Part shown: positions 9,688 through 20,116 of the stretch, in pieces
Numbering within the stretch: position 1 is the stretch's first letter
How the letters are laid out: the number at the start of each line of letters is the position of its first letter
Source of the DNA: Symsagittifera roscoffensis
Lineage: Eukaryota > Xenacoelomorpha > Acoela > Convolutidae
Direction: 5' to 3'
Length of the DNA: 64,000 nucleotides
Assembly (NCBI RefSeq): GCF_963678635.1
Contig: NC_087065.1
Location: 21,705,480-21,769,479 of the forward strand
Notes under the pieces: generated by a model
Told to the model about the DNA's origin: nothing
Databases searched by the model: none
Seen by the model: only the letters and a program-made list of their open reading frames with translations
Made by a program: the position numbers and the translations under genes

Positions 9688-12287
9688 TCAACTCATGTGG
9701 GTTGCTTCTGAAGTGGTGCTTCCAGGAGACACCATATTTGGACTGTTTGAGTTCAGTATATTGCTGTTGCTTCCGTTTACATTGCTTTTGAACTGAGGCG
9801 GGTCAATGTATAGTGGAATTGCGTATAGTTTCGCTGGAACGGTAGGCATAGCGGAGCCTCTTTTTATCGAGAGGTATGGCTGTTGTGTATGATTACTGGC
9901 ACTGTAGTTACTCGAATTTGTGCTTGAGGGTCTAGAAAGGACTCCGTCATCCAAGTCTCCATTTCCATTGTGAATCATAGGCCTAGCAACTCCTACAGAA
10001 GAGCCGTTGGAACTCTGCGTCTTGCTTGCCTTCCCCGGATTCGACTGCGAAGTTGGCAAGGTTCCGTTATCTTGCCTCGGACCTCCGACATTGAAAGTTC
10101 CCATGTGGTTTATCGTTGCCATTTTCGGCATTGTATTTGACTTTCTAGCAAACGCCAAAACTGGTGGACCTAGAGTGCCAATGTTATTTATTTGTTCGCA
10201 TGAATCTGGGTCATCTCGGAAACATGGAGCGTACTGCGTGGAATGCAAATCATAGACACTGGGATGACTTTTGTTCAAATCGTCGCCCTTCGATCGGTTC
10301 GAGCTAGTTCTAGATTTCTTGTCGATTGACTGTCGCATTCCATTCACAAAAGCCTGATGTATGTTTCCAGTCATTGGTTTGCGAGACTCAATCGGGGAAG
10401 ATCTTCCGCCTGTTGCGTAATCTAGGTACGTCAGAGAATCAGCTCGTATTGGATCGTGACTTCCGACTCTTAAAGTATTATGCTCACTGTTAAGCTCCAA
10501 CTTATGATGATTCTGAAGTGAAAACCTCTCCGCTTCCTCGCCTATGCTACTAGAACGTCTTTTCCGAGTACACTGAGCGAATTTACCTCTTTTGAAATAC
10601 CAATATATGCATACTCCACAGATCACACTTATTAGCACTACGAGGACTGGAATGAGAATGCCAAATGTGATAGCTGCTTTTTGGGCGCCGGTGAGATGCG
10701 GAGCCACGTGGACATTTATGACGTGAGTGGCAGATCCGGCTACATTTTCAGCCACACAAGTGATGTTTCCTTTGTCTGACAACCGTAACTCCTTCACTAC
10801 AAGGTTCCCGTTCTCAGATAAAATATACCGTCCCTAAACGTACAAACACCTGTCAATAACTTTACATGCTTATAAAGAAAGCAAACAACTTCTAATTCAT
10901 CGGACCATATGACTAAGTAAAAAAATTCTTCTCAACCAGGGGCGGATCTAGTATTTTCTTGAGGGGGGATTTCATTTTTTTTCGAAAAGTTTCGGCCTTT
11001 TTTAGGTCAACCAAATTGATTTTCCGAGCTCTCGCAAATCACTAAAGACCATAATTTGGCAAAAATTTTTGCGCTTTTCTTGAAAAACAGCAAAAAATAC
11101 GAAAGACGTTTTTAGGCGTTTCTTGGACAGTTTTGACCGAAAAATCGTGTTTTTTTTTCGCGGGCGCTCCCCCTCAAAAATAGTATATATTGGTGCCAAA
11201 GGCGCCTTTAGAACAAATTTAGGGTCAGCCAGCCAAAAATTGAGGTCTTAAAATAAAACCTAAGTGCGACCCTTTAAGTAGTCAGGGGGTCAAATAACTA
11301 GCGGTCGAGCCCCCTAAATCCGCTACTGCACTCAATCATTTGGGGTATAATCACAAATTATGACTATGTTACGTACATTCAGAGGTCCGACATTGATTGC
11401 TAAGCGAGCTCTTACAAACAGAACAACTTGAGAAGTATAAGAACTCACTACACCGATAACTGTTCAATTTCTCCCGAGATAAGATTTCATAAATACATCT
11501 CAAAAAATGTATACCAATCAACTTAACTTGTCTCTTACCACTGTTTTCGAGGGCAGTATAATATTTTTGTGATTGAGCACCATCGCGTATCTGGGATTGG
11601 GGTCTCCCGAGGCACTACACCTCACACTTCCGTCCTCCCCCTCCCTCCACGTCACGTCCGAGAACCCATTCTTATTCGGCAGCACAATCGTCGGTCCCAC
11701 ACACGAGAGTTGACTCTCCTTTAGATCATGTAAACTAACAGACTCAAGGTTGTTGGGACTATTGCAACGTCCTTGAATATCAATACCCATAAACCTGGCC
11801 TCACTGGGTTCCATGGACATTGCTTGAGGTATCCAGTTCAACATGCAATTACAGTGAATATTGTTTGCGTTTAGGTTTAATTTCAGCTTCTCGTATCGAG
11901 TAGCATCTTTGTTTTTGGTCAACAGCGGCCATATTGCTTCCTGTGAAAGCGTTATCAAATTATTGTTCGACAAATCGATGTTCAACGGTTCTCTAGTACG
12001 AATGCCTTCAAAAGCATTTTTGTCAAGTGGATTTTTCGACAGCATATTCGATGAAAGATCTAGACTTCTGATCTTAGTCGTTGAATTTAGGAAGTGACCT
12101 TTAACAGACGTCAGTATATTCTTTGAAACGTCCAAGATTTCTAGTGTTTTTGGAATGAAGAAATCTAAATGTTGGATTGAGTTTCCGGAGAGGTAAAGCG
12201 ATTTGAGCTTGTAGAACTTAACAAATGTGTCAGCTTCTATGACGCTGATCTGGTTATTAGACAGGTCCAGATGTTCCAATTGTGTTA
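9688..12287 (-). pseudogene. LRR-Ig transmembrane receptor, copy 1, 5'-truncated
   Basis: Exon 2 (9,688-10,833) and the 3' part of exon 1 (11,539-12,285) match copies 2 and 3. Exon 1 is cut at the codons for TQLEHL by the duplication junction, so the start codon, signal peptide, LRR N-terminal cap and first LRR are missing, along with the promoter. The remaining frame is fully open and both splice sites are intact, which fits a very recent loss. Read through the junction, the frame continues a few codons into spacer DNA. Alternatively this is an assembly artefact of a normal gene. Without a promoter or signal peptide it should not make a surface receptor. Confidence 0.8.
10937..11328. mobile_element. 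hAT-type MITE in LRR intron 1 (copy 1)
   Basis: About 392 bp between imperfect terminal inverted repeats CAGGGGCGGATCTAG and (reverse complement) CAGTAGCGGATTTAGGGGG. Flanks TTCTCAAC and CACTCAAT look like a decayed 8-bp target duplication. No coding capacity. The same insertion is in all three receptor copies, so it predates the duplications. Confidence 0.65.
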
Positions 12288-12387
12288 AGTAATAGTTTGG
12301 AATTAACTGAAGGCATCCACACTAACTACCAATATTTGCGACTTAGTTAAGAAAGTTAGGAGGTTCGTAACAATACACGAAGCTGAC

Positions 12388-14005
12388 GAAACCCACATTA
12401 CCCAAGCAGACACACAGTGAGCCAAAACAAGTGGTTTTCATTAAAAAAAACATAGCCAACAGGCAATTGGAAGAGTGAATGAATGCAATTAAACAGAAAA
12501 AAAATTACCGACTTGTTTTTTTGAAATCTCAGCATTCAAATTTCAAAGAAAAAAATGCCCGTAAAGTTCTTTGAATTTTAAACACAATTTGTGATTGACA
12601 CTTTTTCGATAAAATTGGCCCAAATTGAGAAAACTGAATAAATAGATAAAATCGTTATAGAAATAGTTCGAAAATCTGAAAATTAAATTCCACTAACCAA
12701 ACTAGAAATCGATCACGTTTTTCATGAGCTTTACACTGCTGTTAAATAGTGTAATTTACCTTCCTTTTAACAAAGGAAACGAACTGAACTTAAACAGAAA
12801 TCAAAAGTCAAACTGCGAAAAATGCACTTGAGTCTGAAAAAAAACGAACTTATAAGAGTCTGAACTACGTTCATCGACTCTTAATAAGTAAAAATTTCAG
12901 AGCAAGCCTTTAATTCGCACCTCAAAAAAATTAGAAAAACAACCTTTTGCTGATCAAACGAATCCAGATGTAGAAGCTAAGCCGAAATAGTAAGGTCAAA
13001 ACCTTTAAAGCCGAATAAGACAGAAAAGAGTAAAATCCAAAAAAAAATGATTTACTGAAACCAGTTAGTAAGCTTACAACCATCATTTTGAGCAAATTTT
13101 GAAAAATACTAGCATTTAAAATACAGACAAGCTCGATATTAGTCTGTTAGGTGGGTAAAACACAGATTTGGAGATGACTATAAATTGATAACTAACAAAA
13201 TCGGATGTGATAAATTTGCAAATTACAGAAATAAATCAAATATACTTTCAGTTATAGTAAGACTTGCTAAAACCAAAAACTCAATCGATGAATTTGAACA
13301 CCATAAAATAAGCAGAGAAACAACTTCCCAGAGCAAAAATACAGGTATCGCCCAGAATCAAACAACAGTCCTCTGTCTTCTCAACGATGGACGTTACCTC
13401 TATGCTATATAGGACGAAACAGTCTTTAATTTAATTTAAATCAAGGTACCAAATGATTCACTGATTCTGTTTAAAAAAATTTGTTAGCCTGATAAATCTC
13501 TTATCCAATTTTACAAAGCTTTCTAACAACAAATCATAAAACCTTAACATCAAATAAAATCAAAACTTAACCCCCATGGGTCACTGTCCAGACGAGAAAA
13601 ATTTCAGAGCAAACATGACACCACAGAGGCAAAGCTTCGCTTCGCAAACGCTACCGAGAGCACGACAAGAAGCAGCTCTAGAAAGTGCAATAAAAATAGA
13701 AATAAGCCTCGAATTAATAAAAATTCGGCCAAGTCTAGGATTCGATCTGCGACCTACTGCAATCTGGAGTATTTGAGTCTCACGCACTATCCACTCAGCC
13801 ACACATGCTTAACCACCGCTGAACACTAGTCACAAATAAAGCAGGTACGTATGCTAATGCGATTCAGATAAGTGACACCAAATACAAATAGACACAATTT
13901 TGCAAGTAATAGTTTGGAATTAACTGAAGGCATCCACACTAACTACCAATATTTGCGACTTAGTTAAGAAAGTTAGGAGGTTCGTAACAATACACGAAGC
14001 TGACG
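12388..14005. repeat. 1.6-kb spacer unit, copy 3 (U3)
   Basis: Near-identical to U2 and followed by the same GACGCCGCATGTG sequence, as expected if it travelled with duplication A. Confidence 0.85.
13561..13804 (-). mobile_element. tRNA-derived SINE (copy in U3)
   Basis: Third copy of the SINE head, with A and B boxes identical to U1 and U2. Confidence 0.6.
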
Positions 14006-14634
14006 CCGCATGTGTAAAAAAAAAACAACATTTTTCGAAGAACGTATTTTTTGAAAAATGTTAGCGATGTGCCATTAACAAGTATCAATTTACAATAAAA
14101 TTTCTCAAATATAACAAGAAGTAAGACGCTTATTGGTTAGAAACGAAGTCCGACTATACTATTACAAAAAACTTAGAGATAGGCAGCCTAAAAAACTGAC
14201 ATATATTTCATAAGTTTCTTCTTTACCAACAAAAGCTTGTGTAAGAAAAATTGCATTAAGCAAAAAAAACTATTGAAAATAAACCCAGTAACTGATCAAA
14301 ATTGGGACAAAAAAAATAATATCCAATTTTAGCGATAGATACAGTACCACTGCATTAGGACATAATTAGACGCAAAAAGACTGCTATGATAGAGCTACAG
14401 CATTTTAAGCCAACTAGATCTAGATCTATGGACTGTTTTTCATTCCTCAGTCAAACTGTTAAATCTTCAGCAAAAAACAGCCTGACCTCAAAAAATGACA
14501 CTTCAATGCGTTCAGAACTACTTAATGAATGTCTTCATAATTTTTGTACAAAAAAAAAGATTTTCAATAAATAATGATGATCGCTCGCACAACAAATTTT
14601 TATCGTTTTTAAGTTTCGATAAAAATACTCTCAC

Positions 14635-14688
14635 CTCTTTCTCCAGCTGGGCCAGTTCACTCTGCAGTAGTTCTACTCTTGATGCCAT
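14635..14688 (-). CDS. orphan first coding exon, copy 2
   Basis: Identical 18-codon exon and GTGAGAG donor as at 9,169-9,222. The sequence that follows on its strand is spacer unit U3, with no recognisable next exon, so this copy probably cannot make its normal product. Confidence 0.45.
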
Positions 14689-15153
14689 TTTAGACCAGAT
14701 AGTTTGATTGGGATAGAAATCGAAAGAACAGTCCGGATAGATGACAGATAAAGAAAGCAGACTTTTTTTTCAGATTCTTTAAGGGCGTTCGTCGACAATT
14801 TCTATCTGAAAATAGAAAATTATCCTTGAAATATTCTATTCCTAGCGATTGAATTGACTGAGTAAAATCATTAATTTTTTTCGATTTCAAAAACAACCCA
14901 AATTCAATTCTTCAATTTCAAAATATAACTAAATTTATAAATGCAAAATATACAAAAATTGCGTAATCCAATTTAAAAATCATCAGTAATCTATACAAAC
15001 ATAAATATGACTGTACTAATTGTATTGAATGTGAGCAGGTGATCATCAACTAACTGAGCAGAAACTAATTGAAGAAAGGTAATAAATTAGAAACGATAGA
15101 TAGAATGCTTGGAAAAATCATCCTCCCCCTCCTCTCGTCGATTCTTAATTTGA

Positions 15154-17961
15154 TCAACTCATGTGGGTTGCTTCTGAAGTGGTGCTTCCAGGAGACACCA
15201 TATTTGGACTGTTTGAGTTCAGTATATTGCTGTTGCTTCCGTTTACATTGCTTTTGAACTGAGGCGGGTCAATGTATAGTGGAATTGCGTATAGTTTCGC
15301 TGGAACGGTAGGCATAGCGGAGCCTCTTTTTATCGAGAGGTATGGCTGTTGTGTATGATTACTGGCACTGTAGTTACTCGAATTTGTGCTTGAGGGTCTA
15401 GAAAGGACTCCGTCATCCAAGTCTCCATTTCCATTGTGAATCATAGGCCTAGCAACTCCTACAGAAGAGCCGTTGGAACTCTGCGTCTTGCTTGCCTTCC
15501 CCGGATTCGACTGCGAAGTTGGCAAGGTTCCGTTATCTTGCCTCGGACCTCCGACATTGAAAGTTCCCATGTGGTTTATCGTTGCCATTTTCGGCATTGT
15601 ATTTGACTTTCTAGCAAACGCCAAAACTGGTGGACCTAGAGTGCCAATGTTATTTATTTGTTCGCATGAATCTGGGTCATCTCGGAAACATGGAGCGTAC
15701 TGCGTGGAATGCAAATCATAGACACTGGGATGACTTTTGTTCAAATCGTCGCCCTTCGATCGGTTCGAGCTAGTTCTAGATTTCTTGTCGATTGACTGTC
15801 GCATTCCATTCACAAAAGCCTGATGTATGTTTCCAGTCATTGGTTTGCGAGACTCAATCGGGGAAGATCTTCCGCCTGTTGCGTAATCTAGGTACGTCAG
15901 AGAATCAGCTCGTATTGGATCGTGACTTCCGACTCTTAAAGTATTATGCTCACTGTTAAGCTCCAACTTATGATGATTCTGAAGTGAAAACCTCTCCGCT
16001 TCCTCGCCTATGCTACTAGAACGTCTTTTCCGAGTACACTGAGCGAATTTACCTCTTTTGAAATACCAATATATGCATACTCCACAGATCACACTTATTA
16101 GCACTACGAGGACTGGAATGAGAATGCCAAATGTGATAGCTGCTTTTTGGGCGCCGGTGAGATGCGGAGCCACGTGGACATTTATGACGTGAGTGGCAGA
16201 TCCGGCTACATTTTCAGCCACACAAGTGATGTTTCCTTTGTCTGACAACCGTAACTCCTTCACTACAAGGTTCCCGTTCTCAGATAAAATATACCGTCCC
16301 TAAACGTACAAACACCTGTCAATAACTTTACATGCTTATAAAGAAAGCAAACAACTTCTAATTCATCGGACCATATGACTAAGTAAAAAAATTCTTCTCA
16401 ACCAGGGGCGGATCTAGTATTTTCTTGAGGGGGGATTTCATTTTTTTTCGAAAAGTTTCGGCCTTTTTTAGGTCAACCAAATTGATTTTCCGAGCTCTCG
16501 CAAATCACTAGAGACCATAATTTGGCAAAAATTTTTGCGCTTTTCTTGAAAAACAGCAAAAAATACGAAAGACGTTTTTAGGCGTTTCTTGGACAGTTTT
16601 GACCGAAAAATCGTGTTTTTTTTTCGCGGGCGCTCCCCCTCAAAAATAGTATATATTGGTGCCAAAGGCGCCTTTAGAACAAATTTAGGGTCAGCCAGCC
16701 AAAAATTGAGGTCTTAAAATAAAACCTAAGTGCGACCCTTTAAGTAGTCAGGGGGTCGAATAACTAGCGGTCGAGCCCCCTAAATCCGCTACTGCACTCA
16801 ATCATTTGGGGTATAATCACAAATTATGACTATGTTACGTACATTCAGAGGTCCGACATTGATTGCTAAGCGAGCTCTTACAAACAGAACAACTTGAGAA
16901 GTATAAGAACTCACTACACCGATAACTGTTCAATTTCTCCCGACATAAGATTTCATAAATACATCTCAAAAAATGTATACCAATCAACTTAACTTGTCTC
17001 TTACCACTGTTTTCGAGGGCAGTATAATATTTTTGTGATTGAGCACCATCGCGTATCTGGGATTGGGGTCTCCCGAGGCACTACACCTCACACTTCCGTC
17101 CTCCCCCTCCCTCCACGTCACGTCCGAGAACCCATTCTTATTCGGCAGCACAATCGTCGGTCCCACACACGAGAGTTGACTCTCCTTTAGATCATGTAAA
17201 CTAACAGACTCAAGGTTGTTGGGACTATTGCAACGTCCTTGAATATCAATACCCATAAACCTGGCCTCACTGGGTTCCATGGACATTGCTTGAGGTATCC
17301 AGTTCAACATGCAATTACAGTGAATATTGTTTGCGTTTAGGTTTAATTTCAGCTTCTCGTATCGAGTAGCATCTTTGTTTTTGGTCAACAGCGGCCATAT
17401 TGCTTCCTGTGAAAGCGTTATCAAATTATTGTTCGACAAATCGATGTTCAACGGTTCTCTAGTACGAATGCCTTCAAAAGCATTTTTGTCAAGTGGATTT
17501 TTCGACAGCATATTCGATGAAAGATCTAGACTTCTGATCTTAGTCGTTGAATTTAGGAAGTGACCTTTAACAGACGTCAGTATATTCTTTGAAACGTCCA
17601 AGATTTCTAGTGTTTTTGGAATGAAGAACTCTAAATGTTGGATTGAGTTTCCGGAGAGGTAAAGCGATTTGAGCTTGTAGAACTTAACAAATGTGTCAGC
17701 TTCTATGACGCTGATCTGGTTATTAGACAGGTCCAGATGTTCCAATTGTGTGTAATACTGGAAATCTGTTTGTTTCAGCACTGAAATTGAGTTTTTATTG
17801 AGGTAAAGTGTTGTGACGTCATTTGGCAGATTTTTAGGTATTGTGTAGAAACCACTTTTGCTACAGACGTACGATAGACGCTCTTTTTCGCTACATGCAG
17901 ACGAGCTCTCTTCAATCAGGTAGTAAAGTAAGAAAGCCAACATAGAATTCTTCAAAGACAT
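15154..17961 (-). CDS. LRR-Ig single-pass transmembrane receptor, copy 2, two coding exons
   Basis: A cell-surface recognition or adhesion protein of the LRR-Ig superfamily (the group with kekkon, LRIG, LINGO, AMIGO). Exon 1 is 17,005-17,961 and exon 2 is 15,154-16,299, with a 705-bp phase-0 intron (donor GTAAGA, acceptor TTTAG), giving 700 residues. A hydrophobic signal peptide (MLAFLLYYLI) ends near residue 23. Then come a short cysteine N-cap, about five to six LRRs (LxxLxLSxNxI repeats), and an LRR C-cap with NIHCNC and later GRC and LSC. One I-set Ig domain has C293 and C345 (GNITCVAENVAG). The membrane span is residues 374-399, followed by KRGK and a ~300-residue Ser/Asn-rich tail with no catalytic domain. 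The first in-frame ATG is at 17,961; the open frame extends upstream without another ATG. One Ig and a long tail recall kekkon, but orthology is unproven. Confidence 0.85.
16403..16794. mobile_element. hAT-type MITE in LRR intron 1 (copy 2)
   Basis: Same insertion as 10,937-11,328, same termini and flanks. Differs by a few bases, for example CACTAGAG for CACTAAAG. Confidence 0.65.
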
Positions 17962-19257
17962 GCTAGCTTTCGGGGTTCTTCTACAAAGTTCTAATGCGGA
18001 CAGCAACTCGCCCCGGCCACATTGATAAAACGTCGCAGCACAAGCAGTTCCAATATAACTTCAGTTAACTCGCGTCGAGCTTAAGGTGTTTTAGCTAGTC
18101 GAAAATCTAAACATTCGAGATAAAAATAAGCAGTTAAGCGTAGAAGAATGCATTAAAATAACTCAACGATGAAGAATAAAAAAAGATTTTCAGTTGAATT
18201 TACTCAGTATACATATCAGATAATTTTTCAAACAACTGAATCCTCGTTCTTGATCATATTGATGATTCTTTTCTTATTTTCAAATGGTCGAATAAAACAA
18301 TTACCTGCGGCTAATGTCTTATCACCACCATACCGTCGCATAAATTCACGCAGAAGGGCTGTTTGTAACAACACGTAAGATGTGGCGTATCATTGGCAAT
18401 CATATCTTTTCGCTCAATTTAGCTCCGAACTACGACTGTCCGCCAAAACAGTCGATTTAAAAGAGCTTTCATTTTAATTTATCGATAGATCAAAAGGTGC
18501 TTATTCAAGCTTATTGAAGCATTTTCAACAAAAAACTCATTGGCTAGCCCAATAATAATTGCACAGCGCGTAATTTATAAAAACGTCAGTATGAAACAAT
18601 GGTTCAAGAAGTCTAATTTCTTTTTGAATTGGGTCAAATTTTGATTTTCAAGTGACGCAAAATATGACCAGAAGATGGATGTAAGATTAAAAAATAATAA
18701 GTTAACACGTACTCCGAACTTTGATAAATGTTTTTGATTTAATATTTTTAGAAGTTGAAATGACTTAATTTGACAGCAGCCAATAAATCTCACACAGCGA
18801 AAAAGATTCGCTTCTTGCTGCAAAAATATCAATAAACACAAACACTTTTACAAATACAAACATTTGTAAGAGACAAAAATCTTGTACGTCTTGTTGAAAA
18901 ATGATAATGGTAACATTTTAGGTAATACATGTAGGAAAAAGAGAAACCATTTTTTCATAAATTTCGGCTTTATTCAATCCTATTTGAGATCTTACGTTTG
19001 TGCTGTGTTATCAAAATAGAATATATATTGGCTTTATACGTCTTTTTGTTACAAAAAAAACTGGCTGTGATAAAGCACTGGTTTTTCAATTCTAAGCGCG
19101 AAAAGAGAAAGACGCTGCTGCGTCAATGCAGTTTTTATTAATCTGTAAATTTTTGTTCTCTGTTTGACAAGCACTGAAAACGATAAGTTATAAATGTGTA
19201 TTTAATTGCAGTACTCAATTGAAAACGTTCAAGTTGTTAAACAAAACCAGGCCACAC
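17962..19257. promoter_or_regulatory. 5' flank and presumed promoter of receptor copy 2
   Basis: About 1.3 kb upstream of the copy-2 start, nearly identical to 22,915-24,207 upstream of copy 3. AT-rich with no other gene. An out-of-frame ATG lies shortly upstream of the start (CAATGTGGCC on the minus strand, near 18,020). No clear TATA or initiator could be assigned. Its absence from copy 1 supports the view that copy 1 is promoterless. Confidence 0.4.
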
Positions 19258-19595
19258 CAAAATTGGGACAAAAAAAATAATATCCAATTTTAGCGATAGA
19301 TACAGTACCACTGCATTAGGACATAATTAGACGCAAAAAGACTGCTATGATAGAGCTACAGCATTTTAAGCCAACTAGATCTAGATCTATGGACTGTTTT
19401 TCATTCCTCAGTCAAACTGTTAAATCTTCAGCAAAAAACAGCCTGACCTCAAAAAATGACACTTCAATGCGTTCAGAACTACTTAATGAATGTCTTCATA
19501 ATTTTTGTACAAAAAAAAAGATTTTCAATAAATAATGATGATCGCTCGCACAACAAATTTTTATCGTTTTTAAGTTTCGATAAAAATACTCTCAC

Positions 19596-19649
19596 CTCTT
19601 TCTCCAGCTGGGCCAGTTCACTCTGCAGTAGTTCTACTCTTGATGCCAT
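19596..19649 (-). CDS. orphan first coding exon, copy 3
   Basis: Same 18-codon exon and donor. The junction of duplication B lies about 340 bp further along its strand, after which comes the promoter region of receptor copy 2, so the rest of this gene is absent here. Confidence 0.45.
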
Positions 19650-20116
19650 TTTAGACCAGATACAGTTTGATTGGGATAGAAATCGAAAGAACAGTCCGGA
19701 TAGATGACAGATAAAGAAAGCAGACTTTTTTTTCAGATTCTTTAAGGGCGTTCGTCGACAATTTCTATCTGAAAATAGAAAATTATCCTTGAAATATTCT
19801 ATTCCTAGCGATTGAATTGACTGAGTAAAATCATTAATTTTTTTCGATTTCAAAAACAACCCAAATTCAATTCTTCAATTTCAAAATATAACTAAATTTA
19901 TAAATGCAAAATATACAAAAATTGCGTAATCCAATTTAAAAATCATCAGTAATCTATACAAACATAAATATGACTGTACTAATTGTATTGAATGTGAGCA
20001 GGTGATCATCAACTAACTGAGCAGAAACTAATTGAAGAAAGGTAATAAATTAGAAACGATAGATAGAATGCTTGGAAAAATCATCCTCCCCCTCCTCTCG
20101 TCGATTCTTAATTTGA

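Larger units (their letters stand above)
6823..12287. repeat. segmental duplication A, first copy (~5.47 kb)
   Basis: Sequence from AAGTAATAGTTTGG (6,823) to the middle of LRR exon 1 is repeated head to tail from 12,288 to about 17,752. The junction at 12,286-12,290 abruptly joins the LRR coding sequence to the AAGTAATAGTTTGG spacer. Matches extend through introns and intergenic DNA with only a few single-base and homopolymer differences. Confidence 0.85.
12288..17752. repeat. segmental duplication A, second copy
   Basis: Head-to-tail copy of 6,823-12,287: tail of a spacer unit (12,288-12,387), a whole spacer unit, the orphan exon and the receptor gene. Here the receptor continues past the breakpoint into an intact 5' end. 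Confidence 0.85.
14297..19257. repeat. segmental duplication B, first copy (~4.96 kb)
   Basis: From CAAAATTGGGAC (14,297) through the orphan exon, the whole receptor gene and its ~1.2-kb 5' flank to CCACAC at 19,257. It is repeated head to tail from 19,258. The two copies differ by scattered substitutions, homopolymer lengths and a 10-bp intron deletion. Confidence 0.85.

Noticed and set aside
10007..10255. Plus-strand 82-codon frame, repeated at 15,473 and 20,436
   Set aside because: Exact antisense shadow of the receptor cytoplasmic tail.
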